Below are positions 1-11,508 of a DNA stretch of 64,000 bases, in pieces. The notes beneath the pieces were generated by a model, which was given only the letters and a program-made list of their open reading frames with translations, searched no databases and was not told the DNA's origin. Each line of letters opens with the position of its first letter. Position 1 is the stretch's first letter. Origin of the DNA: Physcomitrium patens (lineage: Eukaryota > Streptophyta > Bryopsida > Funariales > Funariaceae); contig NC_037254.1 of assembly GCF_000002425.4 (NCBI RefSeq), positions 5,115,084 through 5,179,083 on the forward strand. The letters are read 5' to 3'. A program made the position numbers and the translations under genes.

Positions 1-3000
1 CGTCCTCAGGTGTTTGTAATGAAGCTCACAGGATATTTGCGTCCGCTAGAGAGAGAGAAGATTTTGAAGGGCACGATCCTTCTGTTCGTACCTTCAACGG
101 TTGGAGGAATGAGTCTTCCGATGAAGACAGGGAGGTGTTTCTGCAGCACATCCACCCTATTGCTCGGGATGACCTTAGAAGTTATTCATCTATTGCAGAT
201 GCACACAGGAGGTTATCACTAGGCAATTATGACAGGCATAAGAGATACAGTTCCTCAAATGACGAGAGGCGGCGAGACAGGAGTCGGTCATCTGTCAAAC
301 ATGGTCGTAAACTTGAGTCTACCCTTGACTCAGGGGGAGCTTCTGGAGAGTATGGACACCTTCGTCCCATTGATAGAGCCGTAGAATGGGTCGCTGGTGA
401 AGCCAATGTTGCTCGTAGTCTCCTGGTACCTGTTGCAATGAAGGAGGTACGTAGAAGAAGCTCTTCTGTAGATTCGAGAGGAGAGCGTCGACATCGAGAC
501 TCAAACTCATCTGTAGCATTTCTGGAGCCTGCCAAGTTCCGGTTGTCTGTCGATAATGGGATGTCAAATTCTAAAGACGAAGAATTTTCTTCTGGCTTCA
601 GCAGGGATCTGCCACCCAGGTCTTCTGCTAGGGATCTGCCTCCCAGGTCACCGAGGGATCTAGTCGACAGTAGAGACTTAAGGAGATTGAACGTGCAGGT
701 TAAGGAAAATTCTCATTCGTCTTTTCTTAGAGATAGCTACCATGGGGAGCTCGGTAAGTCTGCAATGTTCCCTGAGCAATCCCAACTATCTTCTGGGAGT
801 GTCACAGGTTCTCACGATTTCAGGGAGATTCTTAGAGCTTTAGACTTTAAGGACTCCCTGTGGGGTGCTGAGAAGTTGCGGGACGTGTCGTCACGGAATT
901 CCACTGATGGTAGAGATCCACCTCGCACATCGAACGTATCTCGGGTTTCTGTTGACAGTCGCCAGTACCAATCAAGTACACCCCGTCTCTCTGTGGACGG
1001 TAGGGAGCATTTGCGTGCTAGTAGTCTTCATTCTTCGAGGGCAACTTCAGTGGATGCACAGGTTCAGCACAGAACTAACTCGATGGATAGTAGTGCGTCA
1101 GGAGAGTTTAATAGGCGAGGGCCTGGTGTGATTGCTCGGCTGATGGGCGTAGCGGAACTTCCAGTCAAAGGTACTCCACTTTCAGGTTCAGATAAGGCTC
1201 AGATTCGGGAAGGAAAGTCTTTGCAGAAGTTGCTTAATAAAACTCCCTCATCCGAAGCCACTTCTCCGCCCACAGATCGGGGCAGATTACAGCTTCATCT
1301 CACTGAGGTGGCTCAACAGATGAAGCAAGTCGCAGCTCGACTTCACCAAGACTCACAACTTCGCCAGAAATCTATGCAAGCCTCGCTATGGATACGTCCC
1401 AAGAGGAAGTCGAAAACCAAATCGAAGATGCAGTCACGGTCGAGGTCTCCGCCACCCGCCCCTGCTCCAGCACATGAAGCGGACACACAGAGTTTGAACC
1501 AGCATCAGGGCAATGGTATCTTTGGACGTCAGGCAGACCCTGGAAGTCCCCTACCCCGGCAACCCATGTCACCTAAACACCACCAAATGGAAGGAATGCC
1601 CAAAGTATTCAACAAACGACCTCAGGAATTTCTCTCTGGAGATTTTGACCATAGACTGCATCAGCTCCGCATTAAGAACTCGATTCAGGAGCATAGAACC
1701 CTTAAGCAGATTCTGGAAGCCATGCATCTGAAGGGATTGCTTCATCCGCCTCAGAGGAAGCCTCCTAAATCACCTAGGGAAGTACTTCACGGGCAAGGGT
1801 ATTTAAGAGAGGAAGAACAGCGACCGTTGCAAAATTTTACTTCCTCAAGATTGAGCGAGGTGGCAAGAACAAATCGCAAGGATTTCCAGGAGCAGTTGAC
1901 TTTCGAAGACCTAATTCGGATCGATTCCCACGGACAGGAAGAACCAACACTTGACAATGATCATTCAGGAGAAGCTTCAATTGTATTGATGAAGCCTGTA
2001 AATTACCGTTCCAGCAGGCTTAATACCCTCCCCGCTGCAATTAAAGAAGTTGATTCCAACTCTGAAATATCGGGTCTTGCTGCATTTGAGAAAGATAATA
2101 TTGAAATCGGTGACAGGTAATTCTTCATGCTGGAAAGTGTGAACCAAAGATTTAATCCCTGGGTCGGAATGCTTGGTTGAGATTCGAAGACGTTTTTATT
2201 GCCGTTGTATTTGAGATTATCTATGTAACCCGAACATATCTATTAAGTTCGAGATCTTTAGAATGTACTTATACTATCATCTTGATGTTCCTCCTGGTTT
2301 AAATGCATATACTACGAAGTTAAGGCAGTACTTGGCATGTAAATTTCAGAAGTATCAATGTTGTCGCATTGGAGGATGAAATGGATTTTGTTTTCGTTTT
2401 TTATTGTCATTTTGGTTCTGTGTTCAAGTAATGATTTTTATCTACAAGATTCGAGATTTCGCCTGATTTGTAACACGTGGGTTGTAGGGGAAGGGGATCA
2501 GAGCGGCGGACTGGCAGCAGTGGTAGAGAATCCAGGTCTCATTCTCTTGAGTCTCTTAATCAAAGATCTGCTGATAAGGAGCAGGTTGAAGATCTAAGTT
2601 TTGCCAATGTAATGTTCTCTTGGAGAGAACGCATAGCAGCAGATGCAGCTAAAAAAGCAACGATGGAGCTGGCAGAAACTAAATCACAAACTTTCTCTAA
2701 GAGTACACCAGGAAAACATCGGTCTCGAGAAGTGAGCCCCTTACAATACGAAACCAGAGATTCAAACTCAATAGAGAAAAGGGCTGGGAGTAGGAGTCCA
2801 AAGGTTGAGGGAAGTCTTGAGGAATCTATTTTCACTAATAGACAGGAGTATAATGTAGCGCAGGAGAATGGTGATCACGAAGAAGACAGGTTTAAAATGG
2901 TTGGCTGCAGAAAATCTGATCATCAGCTCTCTGCTTCGACTGCTGAAGCATTGGCTGCTATGGATGCCTCCTCTGATAGCGTCCCAGCTCAAGCTTCAGT

Positions 3001-5165
3001 TCTTCGACACAAGTTGACATCAGGAAAATCGAGTCGCAGAAAGGATAAACTTAAGGCTTTACATCGTGAAGATCTCCATATAAAACCATCCCCGTCGCCT
3101 TCCATAAGCAACCTTGAGACTAGCTACATGACAGGAAAGCCTGATCATAGCTCCCATCTTGATCTCAATGTCCCTCAGGTAATTAACCCAATTTCGGATT
3201 CGAAAGCTCCAGGAGAATCTTTGGAGACTCCAGAGGTTAATTCAAGAATAATGCCAAAGAAAAGGAAAACTGCAGAGTCTGTAATCGTGATTGTAGAGAA
3301 GTCTCAACTTCCTCCAGGTGTTGCTTCGAAATTTGAGGTGAAGGATTCATCTCATGATGAGGGGGATGACAGTACCCTCGTTGAGAAAAGTAAGATGTCT
3401 CAAGATGTCTCTTTTGCAGGTCCCGAACCAGAAGACGCAAAAGATGATAAGGTGACTTCAAGAGATCTAGTTCGCCTCTAATGCTGCAAATAAAAGCTTA
3501 CTGCGACTATTTGTGACTTTGGATTAGAGAGGCATGATTATTATCAGCTTGAATCGTCCTTTCGTTTTAAAGCTTTACTAAAACATAATCACTGAACTTG
3601 GGTGCTGGAATTTGTATTGTAGATGGAAGATCCTTTTAGTGATGGGGTAGAAGTGCGTACCCCCGAAGGCTTTTCTTCCGGAAGAGAAAAATGCCTTTCC
3701 GGAGATGGCTCTTTTATCCTCCAGGGGACTGACTTTTATCCAAGTCCAGTATCAGTTCTTGATAGTCCAATGTATCAAGAAGAATTTCAGCTGGAGGAGT
3801 TGATTGCAAGTCCCGGCTCTGTCAAATCAAGTATGGCCAAACATGCAGGTATGCTTGCTTTTAATCTCCCTCATGCGTTGCGTGTACGATCTTTAGAATT
3901 AAAAGCTCTTCAGATATCATCAACTGTCCTTGTGAGAGCTCCATGTTCTTAAAGAACATCCGATGTGCTCAAGAAACTCATTGATGGCACTGGCGAATTC
4001 TTTTACTTTGTCCCGAATTAGTGCGCAATACTTACGCAGTTGGTTAATAGTGTGTCGATTTGTTTTTGCAGATGTCGGGGACATCCCCCAATATGATGCA
4101 GTAGGAGTAGAATGTGAAAACGAACCAGAGATTCTAACTTCCCGTTCTCGAGCAAGCAAGGAAATATCTGATCCCCTCAGAGACATATACACTAAATTGG
4201 CCTCAACTCTTGAATTGAGTGAGAGAGAAATTTGTCGAGGTCAATTAGATGCAGATCCTCAGATTCTATTCGCGGTAGGTACTAATAAGAAAAATGGAAA
4301 TGCAACCGAGGTAATATCTGGTGATCGAAGCAAGGGAAAACTATTTGTGCAGAGCATATTAATAGAGTCGGGTTTAACCCAGGAAGACTCTCGCTTTACT
4401 GAGGGCGCATCCGAAATTATGCATTTTGGGGTATTCACTACTACGGAAGAGAAGTTGCAGACGAAGGAGTTGCAGTCAATAGACAGGGGGGAACTAGAGA
4501 AAAGTGAGGAACTCAGATACAAAGAAAGTCTTGATCGTAGATTAATATTCGACTGCATGAATGAGATCTTAGAGAGGAAGATGAAGCCTTACCTCAATCC
4601 GCAGCCATGGGGTATCCCTGTTGTACGAAGGAAGCCTAGTGGCCAGCGTCTCATCGATGAAGTCTGGGATGAATTGAAAGACTTGCATTGGCCAACTACT
4701 GCTGACTACGACACTCTCTACGCAGTTCTTCAGAAAGATTTTATGCGGAAGGGATTCCAGTGTCTGGAGTTTAGTGTTGAAGTAGTCGACGTGGGGTGTG
4801 AGCTCGAGAGAATAGTTCTTCAGGAACTGGTCGAGGAAGTTGTGCAAGATTTAATCTCTTTGGAAACAAAACCTGTGAAAGAACTCTGTGAACAACTACC
4901 AGCGTGTCCTTCAACCCTACGAAGCCCCAACGTGCTTGCAGTATGTCCCTCGCCTCTGTCGCCTCCAGACAGTCCCTCTTCTCCTCCAACGCCCTTACGT
5001 CCTGCCTCACCTGGAGCTCCATCAGAGGCTCCCTCAGAATTGTCACAAGCTCCATCCGAAGTGTCAGCCGTGTCGCCTGACGACTCCGAACGCAGACGTC
5101 GGGAGCTCCTAGACAAGACCAGAAGAGATCTACTTGCCTGGCATGTACAATATCAACAACTGTAG
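1..5165 (+). CDS. LONGIFOLIA/TRM-like protein (5'-truncated, four exons visible)
   Basis: Exons are 1-2116, 2488-3451, 3623-3848 and 4072-5165; the start lies before the window. Joining them keeps one frame from base 3 to the TAG at 5163-5165, about 1465 residues. Two family hallmarks are visible: a VARLMGL-type (DUF3741) motif, here VIARLMGV, near visible residue 376, and a DUF4378 domain at about residues 1255-1362 (FDCMNEIL, PWGIPVVRR, IDEVWDEL). Between them the protein is Ser/Arg/Asp-rich and looks disordered. TRM proteins recruit TON1 and a PP2A regulatory subunit to cortical microtubules; LONGIFOLIA1/2 promote longitudinal cell elongation in Arabidopsis. After DUF4378 come about 100 extra residues, Pro/Ser-rich and ending in a charged helix. 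This is the only gene here free of nonsense codons. The family is well supported; the exact orthologue is not determined. Confidence 0.9.
2117..2487 (+). other. Intron 1 of the TRM-like gene
   Basis: The donor is GACAG|GTAATT and the acceptor TTGTAG|GGGAAG, with a T-rich tract before it. It is a phase 2 intron: the split codon AG+G restores an arginine and the frame continues for more than 300 codons. Confidence 0.85.
3452..3622 (+). other. Intron 2 of the TRM-like gene
   Basis: The donor is GATAAG|GTGACT and the acceptor TATTGTAG|ATGGAA. It is phase 0. An in-frame stop a few codons into the intron shows that it must be removed. A donor at 3421 (GCAG|GTCCCG) is possible but would break the frame into exon 3. 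Confidence 0.8.
3849..4071 (+). other. Intron 3 of the TRM-like gene
   Basis: The donor is ATGCAG|GTATGC and the acceptor TTTTTGCAG|ATGTCG. It is phase 1: G+AT makes an aspartate codon and joins the two flanking reading frames. Confidence 0.85.
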
Positions 5166-5892
5166 CTTAAGAAAACCGCAGACCAGGGACGGCGAAGTTC
5201 TTTGTATTATTCTTCCCACATCAGTCAGCCTCCTTGTATTAGAGTTCAGAACTTCATATAAGTCCGACTCAGCAACAGCCAAAATCTCTCAATTTATCTC
5301 TATTCTTTCGTCGGTCTCAAAGGAGTTCGACAGAGGATGTTTTCAATATTTTTGATAGAGATTGTGTAAATCACTTCCGTGTCTCCAAATGCCTTGAGCC
5401 GAATGTACTGTCAGCATTCTTACTTACCAACTGCTCCTCATTGTATTGCCGGACCGTTTGATTACCTGCCAAACTGTGCGCATTTTCTTCGGGATTATCC
5501 TCGTTCAGCTGGTCCTAAGATCGAAGGACTTACCGATGTATTCCGGAAGGCTTTGATTACAAATAGAAAACCTCTTCAGCGTTACATTCTGCAACAATAG
5601 TTCAACTGGAACAAATTCTTTAGAAATTGAATTCAACAACGCTGGAAGTGCATTTGAGATTTCAGAACTAACGTATTGAAAGTAAGCGCCTCGCAGTGTA
5701 GTTGGCCCGTCTTCATCAACAGCGTGGTAACTTTAATCTTGAGTCGACCACTTCTCTCACCACCTGAAGAGAAGATGATACGAACTTGTCTGAAGGGGCG
5801 CAATGTCTAGACTTGTGCGCCATTCCGCTGGGGCCTTCAGTGTAGATTCGCAGTGCGCTTCCCAGTAGAAGTCAGGTCTGATGCCATCGGAC
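5166..5892 (+). other. Probable 3' UTR and downstream flank of the TRM-like gene
   Basis: No convincing coding frame follows the stop codon. Base composition stays like the gene (moderate GC) up to about 5890, then turns AT-rich where the copia LTR begins. The transcript end cannot be placed from sequence, since no clear AATAAA is seen here. Small open frames in this stretch have no recognisable features. Confidence 0.5.
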
Positions 5893-6077
5893 CTTTAGTA
5901 TCTCATAGTTTGATGAAAGGATAAAAGATAAATTCATGTGGCAAAGCCACAAACATATATACACACCTATGACGGCACTCAGCCATCATAGTAATTATAC
6001 TAACCTAAATTAGGGGAGTATATATACTCCCCTAATTACTGTGTATACAAGTATTGAATACATATTTTATACTAACA
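5893..6077 (-). repeat. 3' LTR of Copia-1, with a 30-bp perfect palindrome
   Basis: On the coding strand it starts TGTTAGTATAAAATATG right after the polypurine tract. The segment 5894-5990 matches 8991-9090. At 6008-6037 lies a perfect palindrome with 15-nt arms (AATTAGGGGAGTATA), whose centre is a TATATATA stretch that could be the TATA box. LTR length is about 185 bp. Confidence 0.7.
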
Positions 6078-6087
6078 CCCTCCTATA
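6078..6087 (-). other. Polypurine tract of Copia-1
   Basis: The coding strand reads TATAGGAGGG immediately before the LTR start TGTTAG, the expected position for plus-strand priming. Confidence 0.6.
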
Positions 6088-6937
6088 AGCTCAAGTCTTT
6101 GCTGGAGATGTACTAACCCTTCATTTTATCTATATCTAGACCATTTGATTTATGTACCAATGGTAGTCCAACATTCATTTGATGTGGATTCACAAAGTTG
6201 TAAAATAATCCTACTAATAACTCATATCACTAAATCTTCACTATATCATTAAATTTGTATTGTCCAATGATTTAGTCTTTAATTTGGACCATTGAGTCTT
6301 TTAATTGTATACCATATTTTTTTTATTGTTGAAGTTGTTATTTATTCTTCTTATTTTTGTGGGTCGTATTTGTTAGTCGCTTGTACTTTCTTGTTTTATC
6401 CTTGAGTTTGGTATTGTAGTTGTAATGCTTTGCATTCATGTGGATTCTTTAGAATACAATGACATGCATTATCATATCTTTGGTAATTAAGATAATCTTT
6501 TGTACACAAGCACTTAAATAATAATAGTTCTTCCTTAGCTAGTGGTGTGCTGCTATTTTTTAGGATATTATTTCTTTTTCTTTTAAATCCCTTGTTGGAG
6601 TATTTGTTGTATCCTTGTTATATGTTATTTTTTTTTTCAAGCACTTGTATTTAATACTTGTTTGTTGTGTTGTCTTGTATTGAATAGAAGAAGTATTCGA
6701 CTTTGCCTATGTTTTGGAGTTTTACAATGTCTAAAGAGACTTCTCCGTTATGTTCCGTAATCCACTTTGTCAAGGTTGTGTTGTATTGCTGCTTTTTTAT
6801 TTAGGTTTGAATGGAGTTGTTCATTCTATATTAATTCTTTTATTCCTATGTAATTTTTTAAATTCTTGAAACATAAACTCTCTCTCTTTATCTATTCTAA
6901 AAAATTGAGTGTATTGTTTAAATTTATTTTTTACATA

Positions 6938-7460
6938 TTAGAAGAAGTTCTTAAATATATGAATGATTTTATCATTAGTTTTTAGAAAGTAAATACAAGT
7001 GTATCTTGAAAAATCATCAATAATTGTGAAAAAATATTTTGATCTTCCTAATGACTTTGTTATTGGTTTATATAAGTCATCTTGAATTAATAAAAAAAGT
7101 ACTGGTATCCTAAATTGTCTTTTCATTATGAGTCTTATTAAGTGTATCTTACCAAGTTGACAACCTGAGGAAATTATTTTTATAGGTGTAAGATGAAAAA
7201 TACCTTGAATATGAAGTCCATGGCTTAGATAAATGAAGTTTTGATAATTCAAATGATTTTCTAATGCTAGAGTTGTATAATACCTTCATTTGTATCCTCA
7301 TTAGTGAGTAATATTTATTTATTATGCTTATATATGTCTTTAACTTGATACAGTCTATTGGGTATTTGTACCCATTTGACAATAATCTTAAAAGATGTTT
7401 TTTTTTTTTTTTTTTTTTTTTTATTACTATCATACAATATAAGTCATCAAAAAAGACCAT
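6938..7460 (-). pseudogene. Copia integrase fragment (GAG-pre-integrase and start of the core)
   Basis: The minus strand encodes a conceptual peptide with the copia integrase signature: zinc-finger remains, then a core stretch with DDLYKPI, SKYFFTIIDDFSRY and YFLKTNDK. The IDDFSRY block includes the first catalytic aspartate region. Two overlapping frames (7149-7460 and 6938-7252) cover it, so at least one frameshift is present. A 25-nt thymine run at 7398-7422 interrupts the upstream part. Downstream, towards 6700, only weak integrase similarity remains. Non-functional. Confidence 0.7.
7398..7422. repeat. Poly-T run, 25 nt
   Basis: Uninterrupted thymine run inside the copia integrase remnant; a mononucleotide microsatellite. 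Confidence 0.9.
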
Positions 7461-8977
7461 GTTATCTTAGTCCAAATAATTCTTTTATTGACAATAAGTT
7501 GTGACTTAACCAAATTATATAATAATTATTATTATGTTATGTTATTTTTCTATCTATATTACAAAATTATATATTTTCTTTTGTTGTTATAGTATGTGAC
7601 TGATCTCCTATAGATTTGATTGATGTAACATCATATATACTAATCATGTAGGAGAGATTGCTAAGGTGCTCAACATTATAATGGCTTGCACATGATTCTA
7701 TGATCCAATTCTCTCTAGCTACTTCAGATGCAAATATAGCCAAAGCTGATTTAATTGCTTTATCTTCAAAAGTGAGAATTATTGAGTGTTAATTTTTCAT
7801 AAATTTCTTTGCAAAGTGTGCTCCAAATATGCAATTTTCTTCTATTGATATGCAATTTTCTTCTATTGATATGTAATTTAATGTTATTGCAAAGTATACA
7901 TGTTATGGTGCATTACAATTGCATATGATATGACATTTTTTTAAATAGTGATGGCAAATAATTTTGCTCACATTAAAAGGTGGAAAAAATAAAATAGTTT
8001 TAATATCTATTTAAGCTATTATGACATCTTTTTGTGAATTTTTCTTGTCCTTGGTTATTTTTAAGTATATTTTAAAAATATACTATATATATATATTTTT
8101 TCTTTCTATTATTTATTTCTTTCAAAGTCATTTTTTTTGCAAATAATAGACCATTGAGTTTATCTAGTTTCAAAAAATGTCATTTGTTTGAATAAATTCT
8201 CTAAACATATCAAATTTCTTTGATATGCTACAAAGGATCTTATTTATAATTGTAGATTCTTTTAGATACTCATTAATATTATATAGTTGATTTAATAGAT
8301 AGTTGATTTGCTAAACGTAAGTTGTTACCATCATATTCTTTTCTATCTTCAGATTATTCTATTTATCTAATACCATCATATTACCTACTATTATTTTTGT
8401 ATTAACTAAGATTTGTAGCTTAATTAATACTTCCAATGGATCTTATAATTCTTTCATGTATTCTTTAATAAGCTCTATCAAAGATAAATGTAATATTCTT
8501 AATACCTTGTATTCATTTCTTTTATATTCTTTTAGCTCAACAAGTTTAATAGGTTGATAGGAAGATAAGATATTTTTGGTGTTGATTCCACATCTTCATC
8601 AACTTTATGAGTGGGAGAAGAAAACTATTGTAAAGCTTTCATCTTTGACTTTAATCTCTAGGCCCTCTCTATAAATTAAGCTTTGACAATTTAATCCTTT
8701 GGATCTATTACATTAAAGAATTTATTTTTTTAAAAAGACATTTGTTATGACATCTTGCCATTTTGTATAGTTTAAAACAATAGTTAGCATTCATAATATA
8801 AAAATTACTCTATTCAGTTCTCTCATTTAAAATAATAAAATAGTTATTCATATAATCAAATATGTTTGGATAGACATTCTAAGCAAACCTATCAGATAAG
8901 ACTAGTATCATAAAAAATAATTTTGGAACTAAGTTTAATAGAAGAAAAGAAATGAAACTTATCTCTAGATCAAAACT

Positions 8978-9090
8978 ACTCTAATACCATGTTAGTATTT
9001 CATAGTGTAATGAAAGAATAAAAGATAATTTCATATAGCAATGCCATAAATATATATAGATAGCCATAACAATACTCAGCCAAATTTAAT
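8978..9090 (-). repeat. Primer-binding site and truncated 5' LTR of Copia-1
   Basis: On the coding strand 8989-8978 reads TGGTATTAGAGT. This matches the plant tRNA-iMet primer site TGGTATCAGAGC except for two transitions. It abuts an LTR end at 8990. The LTR copy (8990-9090) matches the left LTR for about 100 bp and then diverges, so its outer part is lost. Confidence 0.65.
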
Positions 9091-10263
9091 ATTTTTTTTT
9101 TCCATTTGGACTTGGACTTGGTTCAACATATTTATGACTACATCTTTAAAGTATAGAAATATTAGAAATGAAGAGTAATTGCATAATTATATATTAAATA
9201 ATAATAATATTTATATATAATATTTTAAATTTAAACAATATGGTTATAGATATATTTATTTAAATTATAATATATAACTATTTATATTTATATATTTTAT
9301 TAATATATTATTTATATATAGAATTTTTTTATATTTTGATTAATATGTTAATTTTTGAGATTTAGATTTATTATCTTCATATTGCAACTCTCTCATTGTT
9401 GTGATGCAATAATAAAGGTGTAGAACTACAATAGTACTTATAATATTATATTCAAGTATTTATTTATTTATTTTTTTTTTGTTTTTTTGTTTTGTTTATT
9501 TTTAAGTAACCTAGCCTTGTGGTTGAATCCAATCTTGTTGACTAGAACCTTGTTGCATTTAAGTATCACAAATAAAATAATTGGTGAATTTATCTTTGCA
9601 ACCATGGAATTTAGATGTGAGACTTTATAAATCCAAAGATAGTTGAACCTATTATAATATATGAAAATTACAAAGATGAAACCTTATCAATGATTCAATA
9701 TAAAAAGAACACTATTTTTAAGTCAAAGTAGAGCAATATGCTCCTTTGCACTCAAATCTAAAGATAACATATTTGTAGTGGTATTCCTTATTTGAATACT
9801 TATATTTAATTATTGTAATTTAATCTTTGTATTTTAATGTGATCTAATCAAGAACTTATACTTATCATTGTTTTTCACCATTTTCAAATATAATGTTGTA
9901 ATCTCCAAATATACAATCTACTCCAATTGTGACTTCTCCTTCATGATGCAATAAAGGACAATCATCTTTTAGCAAAATATAAGAAACTACACAACCAATT
10001 GGATCAAGTCTATATTGTAAATAATCACCACCAACTAAGTCTTTTTTTGCTCAATTGGATGCATGATATGGTTTTTTTGCTCAAATTAGTACTTCAAGTC
10101 TTTAACAACCTCTATTTTATATAAGACATTAGTAGTCTTAGCAACTTTTAAAAGAAAAGGCCATTAAAAATGAAGCTATGGTTTTGCTCTAGCAACATTG
10201 AAGCTTATTAATTTGAAAAGATATGTCAATATTACTAAAATTGTGCATTGGATGAATTTTTAT
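9091..10263. other. AT-rich intergenic DNA without recognisable features
   Basis: Strongly AT-rich sequence with short (TA)-rich tracts and no frame longer than noise. I see no LTR pair, tRNA or coding similarity. It probably holds older transposon debris, but nothing supports a specific call. Confidence 0.5.
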
Positions 10264-10363
10264 ATATATTTAAAAGATGTTATAAAATTAATCTACTTTT
10301 ATTTACTTCTATTTATTCATATTATCTAGATAATTATTTGAATAAATATATATGTCCATAATA
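10264..10363 (-). repeat. 3' LTR remnant of Chromo-A
   Basis: About 100 bp matching the outer end of the 5' LTR (35050-35144) and of the Chromo-B LTR (37640-37740). It ends at the same point, next to internal sequence. The remaining ~440 bp of the LTR towards 9820 are missing. Confidence 0.7.
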
Positions 10364-11103
10364 TTATCCCTCTTTCTCTTTCTCCCCTCTTTTCTAAACA
10401 CAAGTTCCATAAGAAGCGAGAATCACATGTTGATAAAATTCAAGATATGATAAATTATATTTGCCACATACTCTAATTGTTATTTCATTCAAAGGTAGTT
10501 GATGGATTTTTCTCAATCACTGATAATATTCTATTCCAAAGTTAGAAGACCACCTTGATATTTGATCACTATTGAAGCCTTTGTAACTTCTTTCAAACAA
10601 AATATTTGTAACACCAATAGGAGTTGTTTCTACTTCTAGTAAAATCACCAAACATTAAAAGTCTCTTTTAAGGTCTTGATATCAAATGCATTGTATCTTA
10701 TTGTCTATTTAAGAAAGAATATGTCATTCTTGAAGGTCTTTGTCTCTATTGTATTGTCTTAAAGATTGTGAAAGTTGCAATGACTTGTCAAATAAGTCAC
10801 CAAATAAAAATTTTTGAGTAGAATTTTTTGCCTATTGGTTCTCTATTTTATTAATGCTACTAAGATAAAGAAATCAAAATGAAAGATTGAAGATGGAATG
10901 CAATTTTTATTGATTATTTTTTCTTTTATCATAAAATTTTGTTTAATCCTTCATCTTAATTTTGATAGAAGTCATCAATGAAAATCTTTGATTTTCTTTA
11001 TTATATTTACAAGATTTTTTTATTAGTTTCCATGTATATTAATTAATATTATATTTGCACCAATGAACAAAATATTTTAATCAATTTTGATATTGTCTTG
11101 AGT
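10364..11103 (-). pseudogene. Chromo-A 3' internal region (extra ORF and end of chromodomain)
   Basis: Aligns piece by piece with 37741-38187 of Chromo-B and with the region after pol in Chromo-2. It therefore holds the decayed post-pol ORF and the C-terminal part of the chromodomain. No frame is intact. The chromodomain is cut at the CTAAG target site where Chromo-1 inserted; its N-terminal half resumes at 16827. The polypurine tract is degraded. Confidence 0.6.
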
Positions 11104-11128
11104 CTAAGTGTTAGGGACATAGTCTTTA

Positions 11129-11325
11129 GAACCTTCTAGAGACAAGTTTCTAGAACCTTCTAGAAGCAAGTGTCTGGAACCTTCTAGAAGCTTCTTAATT
11201 AGTAGACGATATTAGGGACATAGTCCTTAGAACCTTCTAGGGATAAGTTTCTAGAATCTTCTAGAAGCAAGTCTTTAGAACCTTCTAGAAGCTTTCTAGT
11301 TGGTAGAAGTTGCTTGAGAAGTTTC
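11129..11325 (+). promoter_or_regulatory. Array of heat shock elements in the Chromo-1 U3
   Basis: Heat shock factors bind alternating GAA and TTC units spaced by 2 nt. Uninterrupted four-unit arrays occur at 11148-11165, 11177-11194 and 11249-11266, a three-unit array at 11278-11290, and two-unit pairs at 11129-11136, 11230-11237 and 11318-11325. All lie 10-210 bp upstream of the TATA box. The 3' LTR keeps the same pattern. ONSEN, a heat-activated copia element of Arabidopsis, is the known precedent for HSEs in an LTR. Binding and induction are inferred. Confidence 0.75.
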
Positions 11326-11336
11326 TTAAATAGGAG

Positions 11337-11379
11337 TATATATTAGAATTAAGGCTGAAGAGTTCTTCAGTCTCGACAA
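11337..11379 (+). promoter_or_regulatory. TATA box and predicted transcript start of Chromo-1
   Basis: TATATATT at 11337-11344 is followed 32 nt later by AGTCTCGACAA (11369-11379). This 11-mer is the complement of the primer site downstream of the LTR, so its first base is the expected 5' end of the transcript (start of R). The same spacing (31 nt) is seen in Chromo-2 and Chromo-3. Confidence 0.7.
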
Positions 11380-11508
11380 CACATCTCTTGGAGCTCTAGC
11401 TCACCTCTCTGGTGTTGTTCTTGTATTCATCTGATTAATCTAGTTCTTACCAATTCTTCTTAAACTTCTTGTTAGATCTCGAGTCTGTATCTCTGTGTTC
11501 GTGACAGT

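Larger units (their letters stand above)
5893..9090 (-). mobile_element. Copia-1: decayed, internally deleted Ty1/copia retrotransposon
   Basis: Related terminal sequences at 5893-6077 and 8990-9090 bracket integrase-coding sequence on the minus strand. A tRNA-iMet-type primer site adjoins the right copy and a polypurine tract (AGGAGGG on the coding strand) adjoins the left copy. The interior is about 2.9 kb, against the usual 4 kb or more. The 860 bp between integrase and the 3' LTR cannot hold reverse transcriptase plus RNase H, and no such motifs are seen. The right LTR is truncated, so no target duplication can be tested. It begins about 730 bp after the TRM stop codon. Confidence 0.75.
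11109..11506 (+). repeat. 5' LTR of Chromo-1
   Basis: Matches 16422-16821 throughout. The U3 holds two tandem copies of a unit of about 105 bp starting TTAGGGACATAG, each rich in GAACCTTCTAGAA motifs. A TATA box at 11337 and the predicted transcript start at 11369 mark the U3/R border. Confidence 0.92.

Noticed and set aside
227-567. Antisense open frames inside TRM exon 1 (also 4259-5116 on the minus strand)
   Set aside because: They are shadows of the long sense exon frames, with no start context or recognisable domain.
5379-5600. 73-codon frame after the TRM stop codon
   Set aside because: No domain and no splice or frame link to the gene; chance frame in the 3' UTR.
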